A stretch of DNA of 48,084 nt from Prevotella sp. (GTDB taxonomy: Bacteria; Bacteroidota; Bacteroidia; Bacteroidales; Bacteroidaceae). The stretch lies in NCBI GenBank assembly GCA_017483185.1, contig JAFULM010000028.1, positions 1 through 48,084 of the forward strand, given 5' to 3'. This document shows positions 7,263 to 15,177 of the stretch, piece after piece (position 1 is the stretch's first letter; the number at the start of each line of letters is the position of its first letter). The notes beneath the pieces are model-generated. The model was not told the DNA's origin, did no database searches, and saw only the letters and a program-made list of their open reading frames with translations. Both the position numbers and the translations under genes were made by a program.

Positions 7263-8534
7263 CTATCTGACAACCACCTTTTTATTGCAGTTGATGTAAT
7301 ATCCGCGTCGGAGAGGTCTCTCCGAAAGTCTCATGCCGCTGAGGGTGTGCCAGTTGTCAGACCGGGATAAACTGGCAATCTGCCGTATGCCGGACGCATC
7401 GGCCGTGAAGTTCTTCATCTCGTAGAACGCCGGCATAGCCTTGCCGGTGTTGCTGTTGAAGAGCGGGGCATACCACCAGTTGTTCCGTTGGGTGGTCTCC
7501 CACGGATAAGCATTATACTCCATCCACCACCAGAACAGGCCGGTTACGCCACGGTGGCGGTTGAGCATGGTGATAAGGTCGCGGGTGAACTGTTGCTGAC
7601 CTTCTTCCGTGGAGTCGTAGGCGGGAGTATAGTCATTGTCTGTGGGTAGCCAGGAGTAGGGAGCACCGACTTCCACCACCATGATCTGCTTGTCGGCATA
7701 TTTCGTTTCGAGAGTGCTTATGGCAGTTTCGAGAGTGCCGATGGTGTTGTGCCAGATGGGGTAGTAGCTCAGACCTATTATGTCGTAGTCCACACCGTCC
7801 TTTTTCATTATGTCATAGAAGTTGGTCAGCACGTTCACCTGTGTGGCCCGCTCGGTGTGCAGGATGATTTTGGCCTGCGGGCACACCTCACGGCAAGCTT
7901 TGCCGGCTTGTTTCAGCAGGTCGGTGAAGCGTGTCCAGTTGGCTGCAGGACTGTTGGTGAAACATTTCTTGAGCTGTGACTCGTCGGCCTGATATGATCC
8001 CCACAACATTCCGTAGCTGATTTCGTTGCCCGTCTGGATCATGTCCGGTTCGGCACCGGCGGCTTTCAGTGCGGTGAGACAATCCTTGGTGTATTCGTAG
8101 ATTTTTGCCAGCAATCCGTCGTCGGTGAGTTGTGTCCAGTCGGCCGGAGTCCACTGTTTGGCCGGGTCGGCCCACGTGTCGCTGTAGTGGAAGTCAAGCA
8201 TGAAGTTGAGGCCGGCTTCCTTGATGCGCTTGCCCAGTGCCTTCACGTATTCAAGGTCTTGACAGGCGTTTGCATCCTTGTCTGTCCCGTCGTATTTCTC
8301 TGGTGCAACGAACAGCCGAACTCGCATGGCATTCATGCCTCCTTCCTGTTTGAAGAAGGAGATAAGGTCGTCGATGGGCTGTCCGTCCTTGTCAAGATAG
8401 CTGGCGCCCCAAGCCTCGTTGGTGGGCAGCAGGGATATGTCGCCGCCCACATATTTGTTCTGTGCCGAAGTGGCAACAGCATTACCCATGATGAGCAATG
8501 CTGTTGCCAGAATATTTATGATATTCTTGTTCAT
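7263..8534 (-). CDS. GH53 arabinogalactan endo-beta-1,4-galactanase, secreted
   Basis: Predicted extracellular enzyme cutting beta-1,4-linked galactan. The protein has 423 aa: a signal peptide (about 1-25, ending TSAQN), then a (beta/alpha)8 catalytic domain. The domain begins YVGGDISLLPTNEAWGASY and includes MRVRLFV and LDFHYSDTWADPAKQ, both typical of GH53. The acid/base Glu is in TGNEISYGMLWG (E171) and the nucleophile in MVVEVGAPYSW (E288). The last 45 residues (about 379-423), WHTLSGMRLS through GYYINCNKKVVVR, resemble a type IX secretion sorting tail and match the tail of the neighbouring amylase. It lies 10 bp after the amylase gene and must share its transcript. That is odd, because galactan is chemically unrelated to starch. 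Confidence 0.9.
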   Translation of the reverse strand: MNKNIINILATALLIMGNAVATSAQNKYVGGDISLLPTNEAWGASYLDKDGQPIDDLISFFKQEGGMNAMRVRLFVAPEKYDGTDKDANACQDLEYVKALGKRIKEAGLNFMLDFHYSDTWADPAKQWTPADWTQLTDDGLLAKIYEYTKDCLTALKAAGAEPDMIQTGNEISYGMLWGSYQADESQLKKCFTNSPAANWTRFTDLLKQAGKACREVCPQAKIILHTERATQVNVLTNFYDIMKKDGVDYDIIGLSYYPIWHNTIGTLETAISTLETKYADKQIMVVEVGAPYSWLPTDNDYTPAYDSTEEGQQQFTRDLITMLNRHRGVTGLFWWWMEYNAYPWETTQRNNWWYAPLFNSNTGKAMPAFYEMKNFTADASGIRQIASLSRSDNWHTLSGMRLSERPLRRGYYINCNKKVVVR

Positions 8535-8544
8535 GATTTGTTTG

Positions 8545-10539
8545 TTATTTGATTACGTATTTCTTGCCTTGGTGGATGTACAGTCCGTGGTTAACGGGAC
8601 GCCTGTCATAGCGTCTTCCGTCAATTCCATACCACCCGCTGTCGTCGCGAGATGTCCCGATGGTCGGCGCATAGATGCCGCTGGTCATGTCTTTGGTCAC
8701 ATCGTTGATTGTATGTTTGCCGTTGCTCATGGTGGTGGAAATCTCGAAGTAGGCGGTCTTGCTGACTCCGGTCTTGTCTACTGTCTGCGGTGAGCCGGTG
8801 CCGGTGCTGAATACGAAGTTCACAAGGTCGTTCTTGCTGTCGATGTAGTATTCCTTGCAGTACCATGTCCGGCCATTGACGGTCTCCGTGGTGGTTATTT
8901 TGTCGCCCGGCCATGCGGCGGAACTGTTCTTGCTGTTGGTGCCCCACGAATAGAAGTTGATGTTTTTCCAGCCGACCTTATCCGTGCAGACGTAGACCTT
9001 GAAGGAGTAAGGCTCGAACGCCTTGATGGCATATTCCTTTGTTGTCATGCCCGTCACCTTGCCTCCTGTCAGCAGAGCCACCTTCAGGGTGCAAGCTTTG
9101 TCGATTCTGACAGCGGTGCCGCTGCTCACCTGCTGGCTGCCCGCCGTAGGGGCGGTGCCGTCGAGAGTGTAGACCAGCTTTGCGCCGGCGTCTTCACTCA
9201 CAGCCGTCAGCGTGACGTCAAACGCCTTGTCGTATGTTCCTGAAGGCTTGTCCGCCCATGCCGTCTCGGAATTTTTTGTGAGGAAATAGGCATAGTGGCT
9301 TCCGCTCAGGATGCGGGTGTAGTTGTTTGGTACGGAGAATTTCGTTTCGTCGCCGACGGCAACCATGAGCCGCTTGTTGCCCTCGCCCTTGGCGAATGTC
9401 TGGCAGTAGGCCGTGTTGGAGAGATACGAGCCGAAGTCGCTCGTGTTGGTGATACCGGCCAGTTTGCGGGCTTCGATCATGCTCTTCAGTTCCTGCTCGT
9501 ATGCTCTCCAGTGGGGCTGAAAGATGCAGGGCGTGCCGGGCATGGCCAACAGGTAGGCATTGGCGGTGAGGATATACGGTTCGTTGATGGGGTCCTTTGT
9601 GTTGTACTGTCCGTCGGGCACACCACGGTCCTGTATGTCGTGGTTTTCGACGAAAGTGACGGCGTAGCGTCGGAAGTTGGTGTCGTGCATCAGCGTCTTG
9701 TGATTGTTGAGCTGTTGCCAGTTGCCCTGATTGATGGCGTCGGTCATTGCGTAGTGGAACTGGAAGTCAAAGGCAGCGCTTTTGTAGTTGGTGGCCTTTA
9801 TCCATGATGATGTTTCCGACACGCCGCTCCAGTGTTCGCCAACGGAATATTCGATGCCGGCAGCGTCGTTGTAGTCGGCCACATGACTGCCGTCGAAACC
9901 TTTCACCATGTCATACCGGAATCCATCATAGCCAAGGTCGTCCTTCAGATACTTGACGTAAGCCTTGATGATGCGCTTGACGTTTTCACTCTTGTGGTCG
10001 AGGTCACGGCCTCCAGAGAAGTCTTCGCCCTCATCGTTGTTCGGACTGAGGCTGACGCCTTGGACGTTGGCCTGCTTCAGTGTGGCGCCGCCGTCATCGT
10101 TTCGGCAGATGTCGGTGCTCTTGAACTGATATGTCGCGCCGTTATATGTCTCGGCGGGGAAGCCGAACCATCCGTCCGTCTGATGATGGTTGACAACAAC
10201 ATCGGCCATAGTCCTGATACCGTTCTCCTTGAAGGTCTTGATCATGGAGCGTAACTCGGCCTCGGTTCCGAAACTGGAGTCGTGCTGGAAATAATAGTAA
10301 GGCATGTATCCCATCACCTGTGTCGTCTCCAGACATTTGCCGCTTTGCGGTACCCATACAAAGTCAATGAATCCTTTCATGCCGGCGGCCTGTGATTCAA
10401 GTACGGACCATTGCGAATAGTCGTAGCTGTCCCATGAGAATCCCTGCAGCATGACTCCGCCATACTGTGCCGGCCATCCTTGTGCCTGTATGTTTATTGT
10501 TGCGAAGAGGGCAACAATAAACGGATAAAGTCTCTTCAT
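8545..10539 (-). CDS. secreted GH13 alpha-amylase with CBM26-like module
   Basis: Endo-acting alpha-1,4-glucan hydrolase, predicted to be released or surface-held by type IX secretion. The order in 664 aa is: signal peptide (1-20); GH13 barrel from GVMLQGFSWDSYD; conserved DVVVNHH (about 113-119); nucleophile D210 in DGFRYDMVKGF; acid/base E235 in YSVGEHWSG; third Asp D301 in FVENHDIQD. A chitobiase-C-like beta-sandwich follows (about 440-515, KLVYTLDGTAPTAGS), then a CBM26-like starch-binding domain (about 520-610, VYVCTDKVGWKNINFYSWG), and a C-terminal tail GWYGIDGRRYDRR through GLYIHQGKKYVIK. There is no lipobox, unlike B. thetaiotaomicron SusG, whose place it takes after susF. It has its own promoter and LacI-type operator. 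Confidence 0.93.
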   Translation of the reverse strand: MKRLYPFIVALFATINIQAQGWPAQYGGVMLQGFSWDSYDYSQWSVLESQAAGMKGFIDFVWVPQSGKCLETTQVMGYMPYYYFQHDSSFGTEAELRSMIKTFKENGIRTMADVVVNHHQTDGWFGFPAETYNGATYQFKSTDICRNDDGGATLKQANVQGVSLSPNNDEGEDFSGGRDLDHKSENVKRIIKAYVKYLKDDLGYDGFRYDMVKGFDGSHVADYNDAAGIEYSVGEHWSGVSETSSWIKATNYKSAAFDFQFHYAMTDAINQGNWQQLNNHKTLMHDTNFRRYAVTFVENHDIQDRGVPDGQYNTKDPINEPYILTANAYLLAMPGTPCIFQPHWRAYEQELKSMIEARKLAGITNTSDFGSYLSNTAYCQTFAKGEGNKRLMVAVGDETKFSVPNNYTRILSGSHYAYFLTKNSETAWADKPSGTYDKAFDVTLTAVSEDAGAKLVYTLDGTAPTAGSQQVSSGTAVRIDKACTLKVALLTGGKVTGMTTKEYAIKAFEPYSFKVYVCTDKVGWKNINFYSWGTNSKNSSAAWPGDKITTTETVNGRTWYCKEYYIDSKNDLVNFVFSTGTGSPQTVDKTGVSKTAYFEISTTMSNGKHTINDVTKDMTSGIYAPTIGTSRDDSGWYGIDGRRYDRRPVNHGLYIHQGKKYVIK

Positions 10540-10575
10540 ACCTTAAGTTTTTAGTTATATGTTTTTATCTCTCAA

Positions 10576-10583
10576 CAAAGATA
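10576..10583 (-). promoter_or_regulatory. amylase promoter -7 box
   Basis: CAAAGATA on the plus strand is TATCTTTG on the minus strand, 37 bp before the amylase ATG. No TTTG lies at the usual -33 distance. This fits a promoter that needs an activator. Confidence 0.6.
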
Positions 10584-10637
10584 CACATTATTTATTATAT
10601 AGTTCGTGTCTTGTTGAAAATCAGTGGAATAATGGTG

Positions 10638-10651
10638 TGCAAACGATTGCA
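10638..10651. promoter_or_regulatory. LacI-type operator upstream of the amylase
   Basis: TGCAAACGATTGCA is a near-perfect palindrome around a central CG, the usual LacI/GalR-family shape. It is identical in its 14-bp core to the operator at 18445-18458. Its centre is 61.5 bp from the near edge of the amylase -7 box, the same as at susC. Confidence 0.7.
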
Positions 10652-10686
10652 TCCGGTCGTCATTGACGCTTGATTGCTCCGGATTT

Positions 10687-10774
10687 GTTACGCGGCTCAT
10701 GTAACGGTGTTACATGGGCCGCGTAACATCGTTACATGGGCCACGTAACACTGTTACATGAGCCGTGTAATAGC
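10687..10774. repeat. array of four 22-bp palindromic units
   Basis: Four head-to-tail units of exactly 22 bp start at 10687, 10709, 10731 and 10753. Each has the form GTTAC-N9-GTAA(C/T)-N3. The N9 cores are variants of ATGGGCCGC; the first unit carries the core in inverted orientation. Two more units of the same form occur at 26147-26190, upstream of the pullulanase gene. The array lies between the susF terminator and the amylase operator. Confidence 0.8.
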
Positions 10775-10775
10775 A

Positions 10776-10816
10776 CAAAAAAAGGCGGCAAGGAAAACCG
10801 TTTTATCCTTGCCGCC
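10776..10816 (-). terminator. terminator of the susCDEF transcript
   Basis: GGCGGCAAGGA (10784-10794) pairs with TCCTTGCCGCC (10806-10816), and the minus strand continues into a run of seven T. It lies 34 bp after the susF stop and separates susCDEF from the amylase unit. Confidence 0.85.
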
Positions 10817-10849
10817 CTGAAATTCGCTGTAATACGAAATCTTTCGGGA

Positions 10850-12247
10850 TTATTTTGGCTCAATGGTGCACATTGCCTTGCCCGGACAATTCGGATAGAG
10901 AGCGACGTGATATGTTCCGGCCTCCACCGGGATGTTGTCTCCGTCAATGGTCAGGTTGGCCTTGTCGCCGCCCCAGTTGATGGTCCAGGCGTCATTGGCG
11001 CGGAACTTGAATGTTCCTGTGGTGAAGGTCAAATCACCTTCCCAGCAGCGATTGTCCTTGTTGTATGTGAGAGGGGTGCTTGCGTCCCATCCGTTGGCGG
11101 TCGCGTCACCGATAACACCGATTGTCGTGATGGGAGTCACCGTGATGGTCTTGTCCACCAGACTTGCCTCAAGCATGCAGTAGCCTTCGCTGATGCCTTC
11201 GGGGAGATTTATGTTGGCTGCATCGCCGGCGGTGGAGAAGTCCTTACCGTAGTTGAGACCATCCCAGTTTTGCTGTGAACAGAGCTTGAACTCGTTGCCG
11301 AGCCATAGGAAGCCCTTGTAGTTGCCGTCGAAAGTCGGTGAGGAAATGGCGTCGTTCTGTGCCCATCCGTTTCCGGAACCTGCGACGTAGAGATATTCCT
11401 GAAAGTTGATGAGCTCGACGACGTATGTGCCTTCCATCATGTTCAGCGTTACTTTCACGAAGCGTGCCTCACCGGGATGAACCTTCAGCGAACCTTCGTC
11501 GGTAAGCTCGTTGCGGCGTGCCAGATATCCGGTCTCGCCGAGAGTGACGTTGCCGTTGCCTTCCTTGATACCGAACACCATGCTCCAGTCGTTGGCTGCC
11601 ACGGTCTTGTCGTCGGTGATGGCGAACCAGATGTCACCTTCGTTGTTGATGCACGAAGCGTCGAACATCACGGTGAATATCGGGTCGTCGTAGACGTTCT
11701 GCTCACTGTGGGTGAACGGCAGGGTGGTGCAGGTGGGGTCCCATGCCGACGGCTGACCGATGATGTAGTAGTGGTCGGAGATGTCGGGAGCGGTGAGCTT
11801 GGCCTTGATGGCGAACTCGCCCGACGTGGCCGTCTTGACGGTTGTCGTCTTGTTTGCAATCCACTGCTCGACGGTGGCGGTCATCGTGCGCTCAACGGGA
11901 GCCTTGCCGAAGTTGTCCTCGACATACTTCCTCAGGTCGGCTGCCGCCATCTCGCCGTCGGCTGTCATGTCGTAGCTCGCAGAACCGATGTTCAGCCGGT
12001 ATGCTGTCTTTGAGTAGGCAGCGTCGGTGGCCGTAGGAGCCACGACATTGCAGACTTTCACGTTCTGCTGCTCTTCGGCTATTGTGGCAAAGTCGATGAG
12101 GGGGACTTCTGAAACGCTGCCGTTGCCGAATGTTATTGCCTCTGTTCCCGGGTTGGCCTGCGGCTGTGCCCAGTCTGTGTAGTCGTCATCCGAGCATGAA
12201 GCGACGGTGGCGAGGAAGGCAAATCCGAATAATATTTTCTTAATCAT
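10850..12247 (-). CDS. susF: SusF-like starch-binding outer-membrane lipoprotein
   Basis: Surface lipoprotein that should bind starch and hold it near the SusC/SusD transporter; it has no catalytic role. The 465-aa protein has a signal peptide with lipobox VASC (Cys18) followed by SDDDYTD, the acidic stretch that marks surface export in Bacteroidota. The N-terminal domain (about 20-130) looks Ig-like. Two or three SusE/SusF-type carbohydrate-binding domains follow, recognisable by YYIIGQPSAWDP, LYVAGSGNGWAQNDAISSP and IGVIGDATANGWDAS starts and aromatic residues such as FKFRANDAWTINWGG. It follows susE by 20 bp and ends the susCDEF unit. Whether it is strictly SusF or SusE cannot be decided by eye; I go by gene order. 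Confidence 0.85.
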   Translation of the reverse strand: MIKKILFGFAFLATVASCSDDDYTDWAQPQANPGTEAITFGNGSVSEVPLIDFATIAEEQQNVKVCNVVAPTATDAAYSKTAYRLNIGSASYDMTADGEMAAADLRKYVEDNFGKAPVERTMTATVEQWIANKTTTVKTATSGEFAIKAKLTAPDISDHYYIIGQPSAWDPTCTTLPFTHSEQNVYDDPIFTVMFDASCINNEGDIWFAITDDKTVAANDWSMVFGIKEGNGNVTLGETGYLARRNELTDEGSLKVHPGEARFVKVTLNMMEGTYVVELINFQEYLYVAGSGNGWAQNDAISSPTFDGNYKGFLWLGNEFKLCSQQNWDGLNYGKDFSTAGDAANINLPEGISEGYCMLEASLVDKTITVTPITTIGVIGDATANGWDASTPLTYNKDNRCWEGDLTFTTGTFKFRANDAWTINWGGDKANLTIDGDNIPVEAGTYHVALYPNCPGKAMCTIEPK

Positions 12248-12267
12248 AACAATCTGTTTTTATTTAA

Positions 12268-13461
12268 TTACTTTAAGATGAAACGGTAGTAGCCGGTGAT
12301 GTCGTTGAGGATGATGAGGTATTTGCCCGCAGTCTCAATCGCGATGTTGTCACCGTTTTGCGTGCCGTATCCGTAGAGGCCGTCGCTGATGGGAGTAGCC
12401 GGACCGCCGATGTTGAAGTCCCAGTCGCCCTGATTGAACTTGACGCCGCCTGCCGGAAGCTCCATCTCAATCCACCAGTCGTGGTTGTCGGCGCCAGCAA
12501 CCGTTGTCACAGGCTTCATCGGGGTGTCTTGTGCCCATCCGTTGAAGTCGCCGAGAATGTACATCTGTGCTCTTGTCGTGACGCTTTCTGTATAAGGATC
12601 GACCTTCAGCTCGTGCTTGGCGGTGTTCAGGGTTACGGTGTAGTATCCCGGTGCCATGGTGATATTGCCCGAGCCGCCGTCGTTCTCGACAAAGTCGCTG
12701 CCGTTCGAACCCCACTGGTGATCCCAGTCGCCGGGAGCTTTCTTGAGCTTGAAGCCGTTGCCGGCGAGATAGCCCGTCCAGACAAATTCGCCGTCGCCGG
12801 TCTTCTTGTCGAACTCGTAGTCCTTCTGCGGCTGCATCGGGAAGAGGCTTGTCGGCACATCATCTGCCCAGTTGCCGTCCGCGATGTCACCGCCGATGAG
12901 ATACCACCAGTTCGGGTCGGCATCCTTCAGCTCTATATAATAAGGTATGGCGCTGATCTTGACCACGTTCGACACTATTTCGCCAAAGGCGTTCATTCCG
13001 GCGTCAAGCACGGCCGACTTCAGTCGGATGCTGAGCTCCACCTTTTCCGGAACCGCGCCCTCTTCCCAAGCGTTGAGTTGCATCAAGGCTTTGGCGATGG
13101 AAACCATCGGGACGGTTGTCTTACATTCCGTCGTTGTCTCTTCAAGAGTGAAGAAGTCGGCACCAGTGTTGTCTTCCGCAGTGATGTCGAAAGCCTTTTC
13201 GAATGTTCCCTTTGTGGAAATCTGGATATAATATGTGGCGACGACGGGAGCGTTTCCGGTCGTATATTGCGGCTGTGACCACGTGAGGTCTATGCTTTCC
13301 GTGCGCTCCATGTCAACAGTGCCGTTGACAACGGACGGAGTGTTGAGCTGAAACCCGGTCGGCTGCAGCAGTGTCGGGTTTGAGTCCTGGTCGTCGTTGC
13401 AGGAAACCATCATGAGAGCTCCTGCCGCGAGCAGCATTATGTTTGAAAATATCTTGTTCAT
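12268..13461 (-). CDS. susE: SusE-like starch-binding outer-membrane lipoprotein
   Basis: Surface lipoprotein of 397 aa for starch binding. The signal peptide ends in lipobox MVSC (Cys21) followed by NDDQDSN. The N-terminal domain (about 30-140), with PTGFQLNTPSVVNGTVDM and IDLTWSQPQYTTGNAPVVATYYIQIS, is the fibronectin-like SusE domain. Two carbohydrate-binding domains follow, starting at WWYLIGGDIADGNWADD and MYILGDFNGWAQDTPMKP, with the typical FKLKKAPGDWDHQWGSNG binding-face segment. It lies 21 bp downstream of susD and 20 bp upstream of susF. The repeated xxGxxNGWAxD motif is shared with the next gene, pointing to duplication. Confidence 0.88.
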   Translation of the reverse strand: MNKIFSNIMLLAAGALMMVSCNDDQDSNPTLLQPTGFQLNTPSVVNGTVDMERTESIDLTWSQPQYTTGNAPVVATYYIQISTKGTFEKAFDITAEDNTGADFFTLEETTTECKTTVPMVSIAKALMQLNAWEEGAVPEKVELSIRLKSAVLDAGMNAFGEIVSNVVKISAIPYYIELKDADPNWWYLIGGDIADGNWADDVPTSLFPMQPQKDYEFDKKTGDGEFVWTGYLAGNGFKLKKAPGDWDHQWGSNGSDFVENDGGSGNITMAPGYYTVTLNTAKHELKVDPYTESVTTRAQMYILGDFNGWAQDTPMKPVTTVAGADNHDWWIEMELPAGGVKFNQGDWDFNIGGPATPISDGLYGYGTQNGDNIAIETAGKYLIILNDITGYYRFILK

Positions 13462-13482
13462 ATTCTAATTGCATTTAATAGA

Positions 13483-15159
13483 TTAATAACCCGGATTCTG
13501 TTTGAGGTTCTTGTTGACATTGATGTCGTCATCAGGCAATGCGAAGATATTTCTTGTCTCACTGAAGCTGACACCGTTGGGGTCGCCACCTTTCCACTCC
13601 CATTTGTAGTCGCTGCTGCCTCCATAATATCCGTAGCGCACGAGGTCGGTGCGGCGGTGGCCCTCATAATAGAGTTCGCGGGCGCGCTCGTCAAGAATCT
13701 GGTTGAGCGAGAACTGGTTCATCGTCGTTGCATGGGCGCGGGTGCGGAGCTGGTTGAGATAGCCCGTACCGGTGGCTGTCGTCATACCGCCGTTGAGCCG
13801 TGCGTCAGCCTCTGCAGCGATAAGATAGGCCTCTGCCGAGCGCATGAGGAAGAAGTCGGCGTCCGGACACTTCGGGTCGTGTTGCGCGCCACCGTCGGAA
13901 TAGGAGTTGCGGAACTTGCCGACCGAATAGCCGCTTGAGAACTCTGTCGGTGTGGTGACAACGAGTTCGCGGCCGATTCCGTGGAAGAGAGCGCGGTCGT
14001 CACCGGCAGCAGCCACCATGTCCTCTATGTTGACTGTGGGAGCGTCGGAGTTGGGGAAGAACTTGCTGAGCAGGACGCTGCGGGCACGGTTGCCTGACCA
14101 CGGGTCACCGCAGCTGGCGTCGGCGGCGTTGACTTCCATGTCAGCTTTCCATGTAGACGATATGAGGAAGTAGGTGCATCCGTAGGCGGTGGTGATGACT
14201 CCGTCGTTGAGCAGCGGAAGAACAGCCTCTACGGAAGCGCCGTTCTCGCCGTTGTCACCCATGAAAAGCATCTGGTAAGCTGTCCACTTGCCCTTGCCCG
14301 TAGTCCAAAGCTTGTGAGGACCGTTGATCACCTTCTCGGCATATTCCTTAGCTTCGCCCCAACGTTCCTGACCTGTGTAGACCTTGGCGTTGAGATACAT
14401 GCGTGCGAGGAGCAGGTTGGCTGCATCCTGATCGGCACGTCCGTAGCCGTCGTCCTTAGAGCTTGTGCGTGCGACGGGAGCCTGCATTTTTGCGAGACAT
14501 CCGTCGGTCGTGGTCTCACCGATAACCGTGGACGGGTCGTCCATGGCGTTGACCGTTACGGCCTTGCCGAGGAGCTCGCCCTCAATCCATCTGAACAGGT
14601 CGGCGCGTGCAATCTGATGGGCGTTGGATGCGGAAAGCTCCAATGCGAAGGGCACGTTGCCGTAGAGGTCCATCAGATAGTAGTAATAGAGTGCGCGGAG
14701 GAAACGTATTTCGGCTGTGCGGGTCTCGTCTATGCCGCTACACACGTCGAGATAGTGGTTGCAGTAATTGATACCGTTGTAGATGCGATAGTAGAAACCT
14801 TTCAACATCGGATGGGCTGCCGTGTTCTGGTTGAAGTTGAAATTGGGAATGCCGGGGTCACCCCAAGCGCAGATAGACTCGTCGGTGCCCAGTTCCTGAG
14901 CGTTGAACAGCTGGCGGACAAATCCTGTCGTACCACCGTCAAGACCGTCGATGTCGCAGTCGCCGTCCTTACCGGTCTGTCCGGCGAGCACCATGTTGGC
15001 GTAGCACTTGGTGTAGAGTGCCGGCTCGTCGGGAACCATAATCGAGCTTGGGTCGATAGGTGTGACGTCAAGGTCGTTGACGCAGGATGCCAATCCTGCT
15101 GTGAGCATAAGAGCTGCTACAGGAAGTATGTTATTCAAATATTTCAGTTTCATATTCAT
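13483..15159 (-). CDS. susD: SusD-like starch-binding outer-membrane lipoprotein
   Basis: Lipoprotein lid of the SusC transporter that binds helical starch oligosaccharides at the cell surface. It has 558 aa from the first ATG (556 from the second, at 15153), with lipobox LASC (Cys26 in the longer form). RagB/SusD features are clear: DLDVTPIDPSS after the Cys, the tetratricopeptide-like segment TAEIRFLRALYYYYLMDLYGNVPFAL, ADQDAANLLLARMYLNAKVYTG, and the C-terminal FFLMRSAEAYLIAAEADARLNGG and ILDERARELYYEGHRRTDLVRYG. It ends WKGGDPNGVSFSETRNIFALPDDDINVNKNLKQNPGY, as expected. It lies 18 bp after susC and is surely co-transcribed. Confidence 0.96.
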   Translation of the reverse strand: MNMKLKYLNNILPVAALMLTAGLASCVNDLDVTPIDPSSIMVPDEPALYTKCYANMVLAGQTGKDGDCDIDGLDGGTTGFVRQLFNAQELGTDESICAWGDPGIPNFNFNQNTAAHPMLKGFYYRIYNGINYCNHYLDVCSGIDETRTAEIRFLRALYYYYLMDLYGNVPFALELSASNAHQIARADLFRWIEGELLGKAVTVNAMDDPSTVIGETTTDGCLAKMQAPVARTSSKDDGYGRADQDAANLLLARMYLNAKVYTGQERWGEAKEYAEKVINGPHKLWTTGKGKWTAYQMLFMGDNGENGASVEAVLPLLNDGVITTAYGCTYFLISSTWKADMEVNAADASCGDPWSGNRARSVLLSKFFPNSDAPTVNIEDMVAAAGDDRALFHGIGRELVVTTPTEFSSGYSVGKFRNSYSDGGAQHDPKCPDADFFLMRSAEAYLIAAEADARLNGGMTTATGTGYLNQLRTRAHATTMNQFSLNQILDERARELYYEGHRRTDLVRYGYYGGSSDYKWEWKGGDPNGVSFSETRNIFALPDDDINVNKNLKQNPGY

Positions 15160-15177
15160 AAATCTTTTAATGAGTTA

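Noticed and set aside
10687-10774. CRISPR array
   Set aside because: The units are contiguous 22-bp palindromes without unique spacers of constant length, and no cas genes are present.
12358-13278. 306-codon open frame antisense to susE
   Set aside because: Shadow of the susE reading frame in GC-rich DNA; no family resemblance, no promoter.
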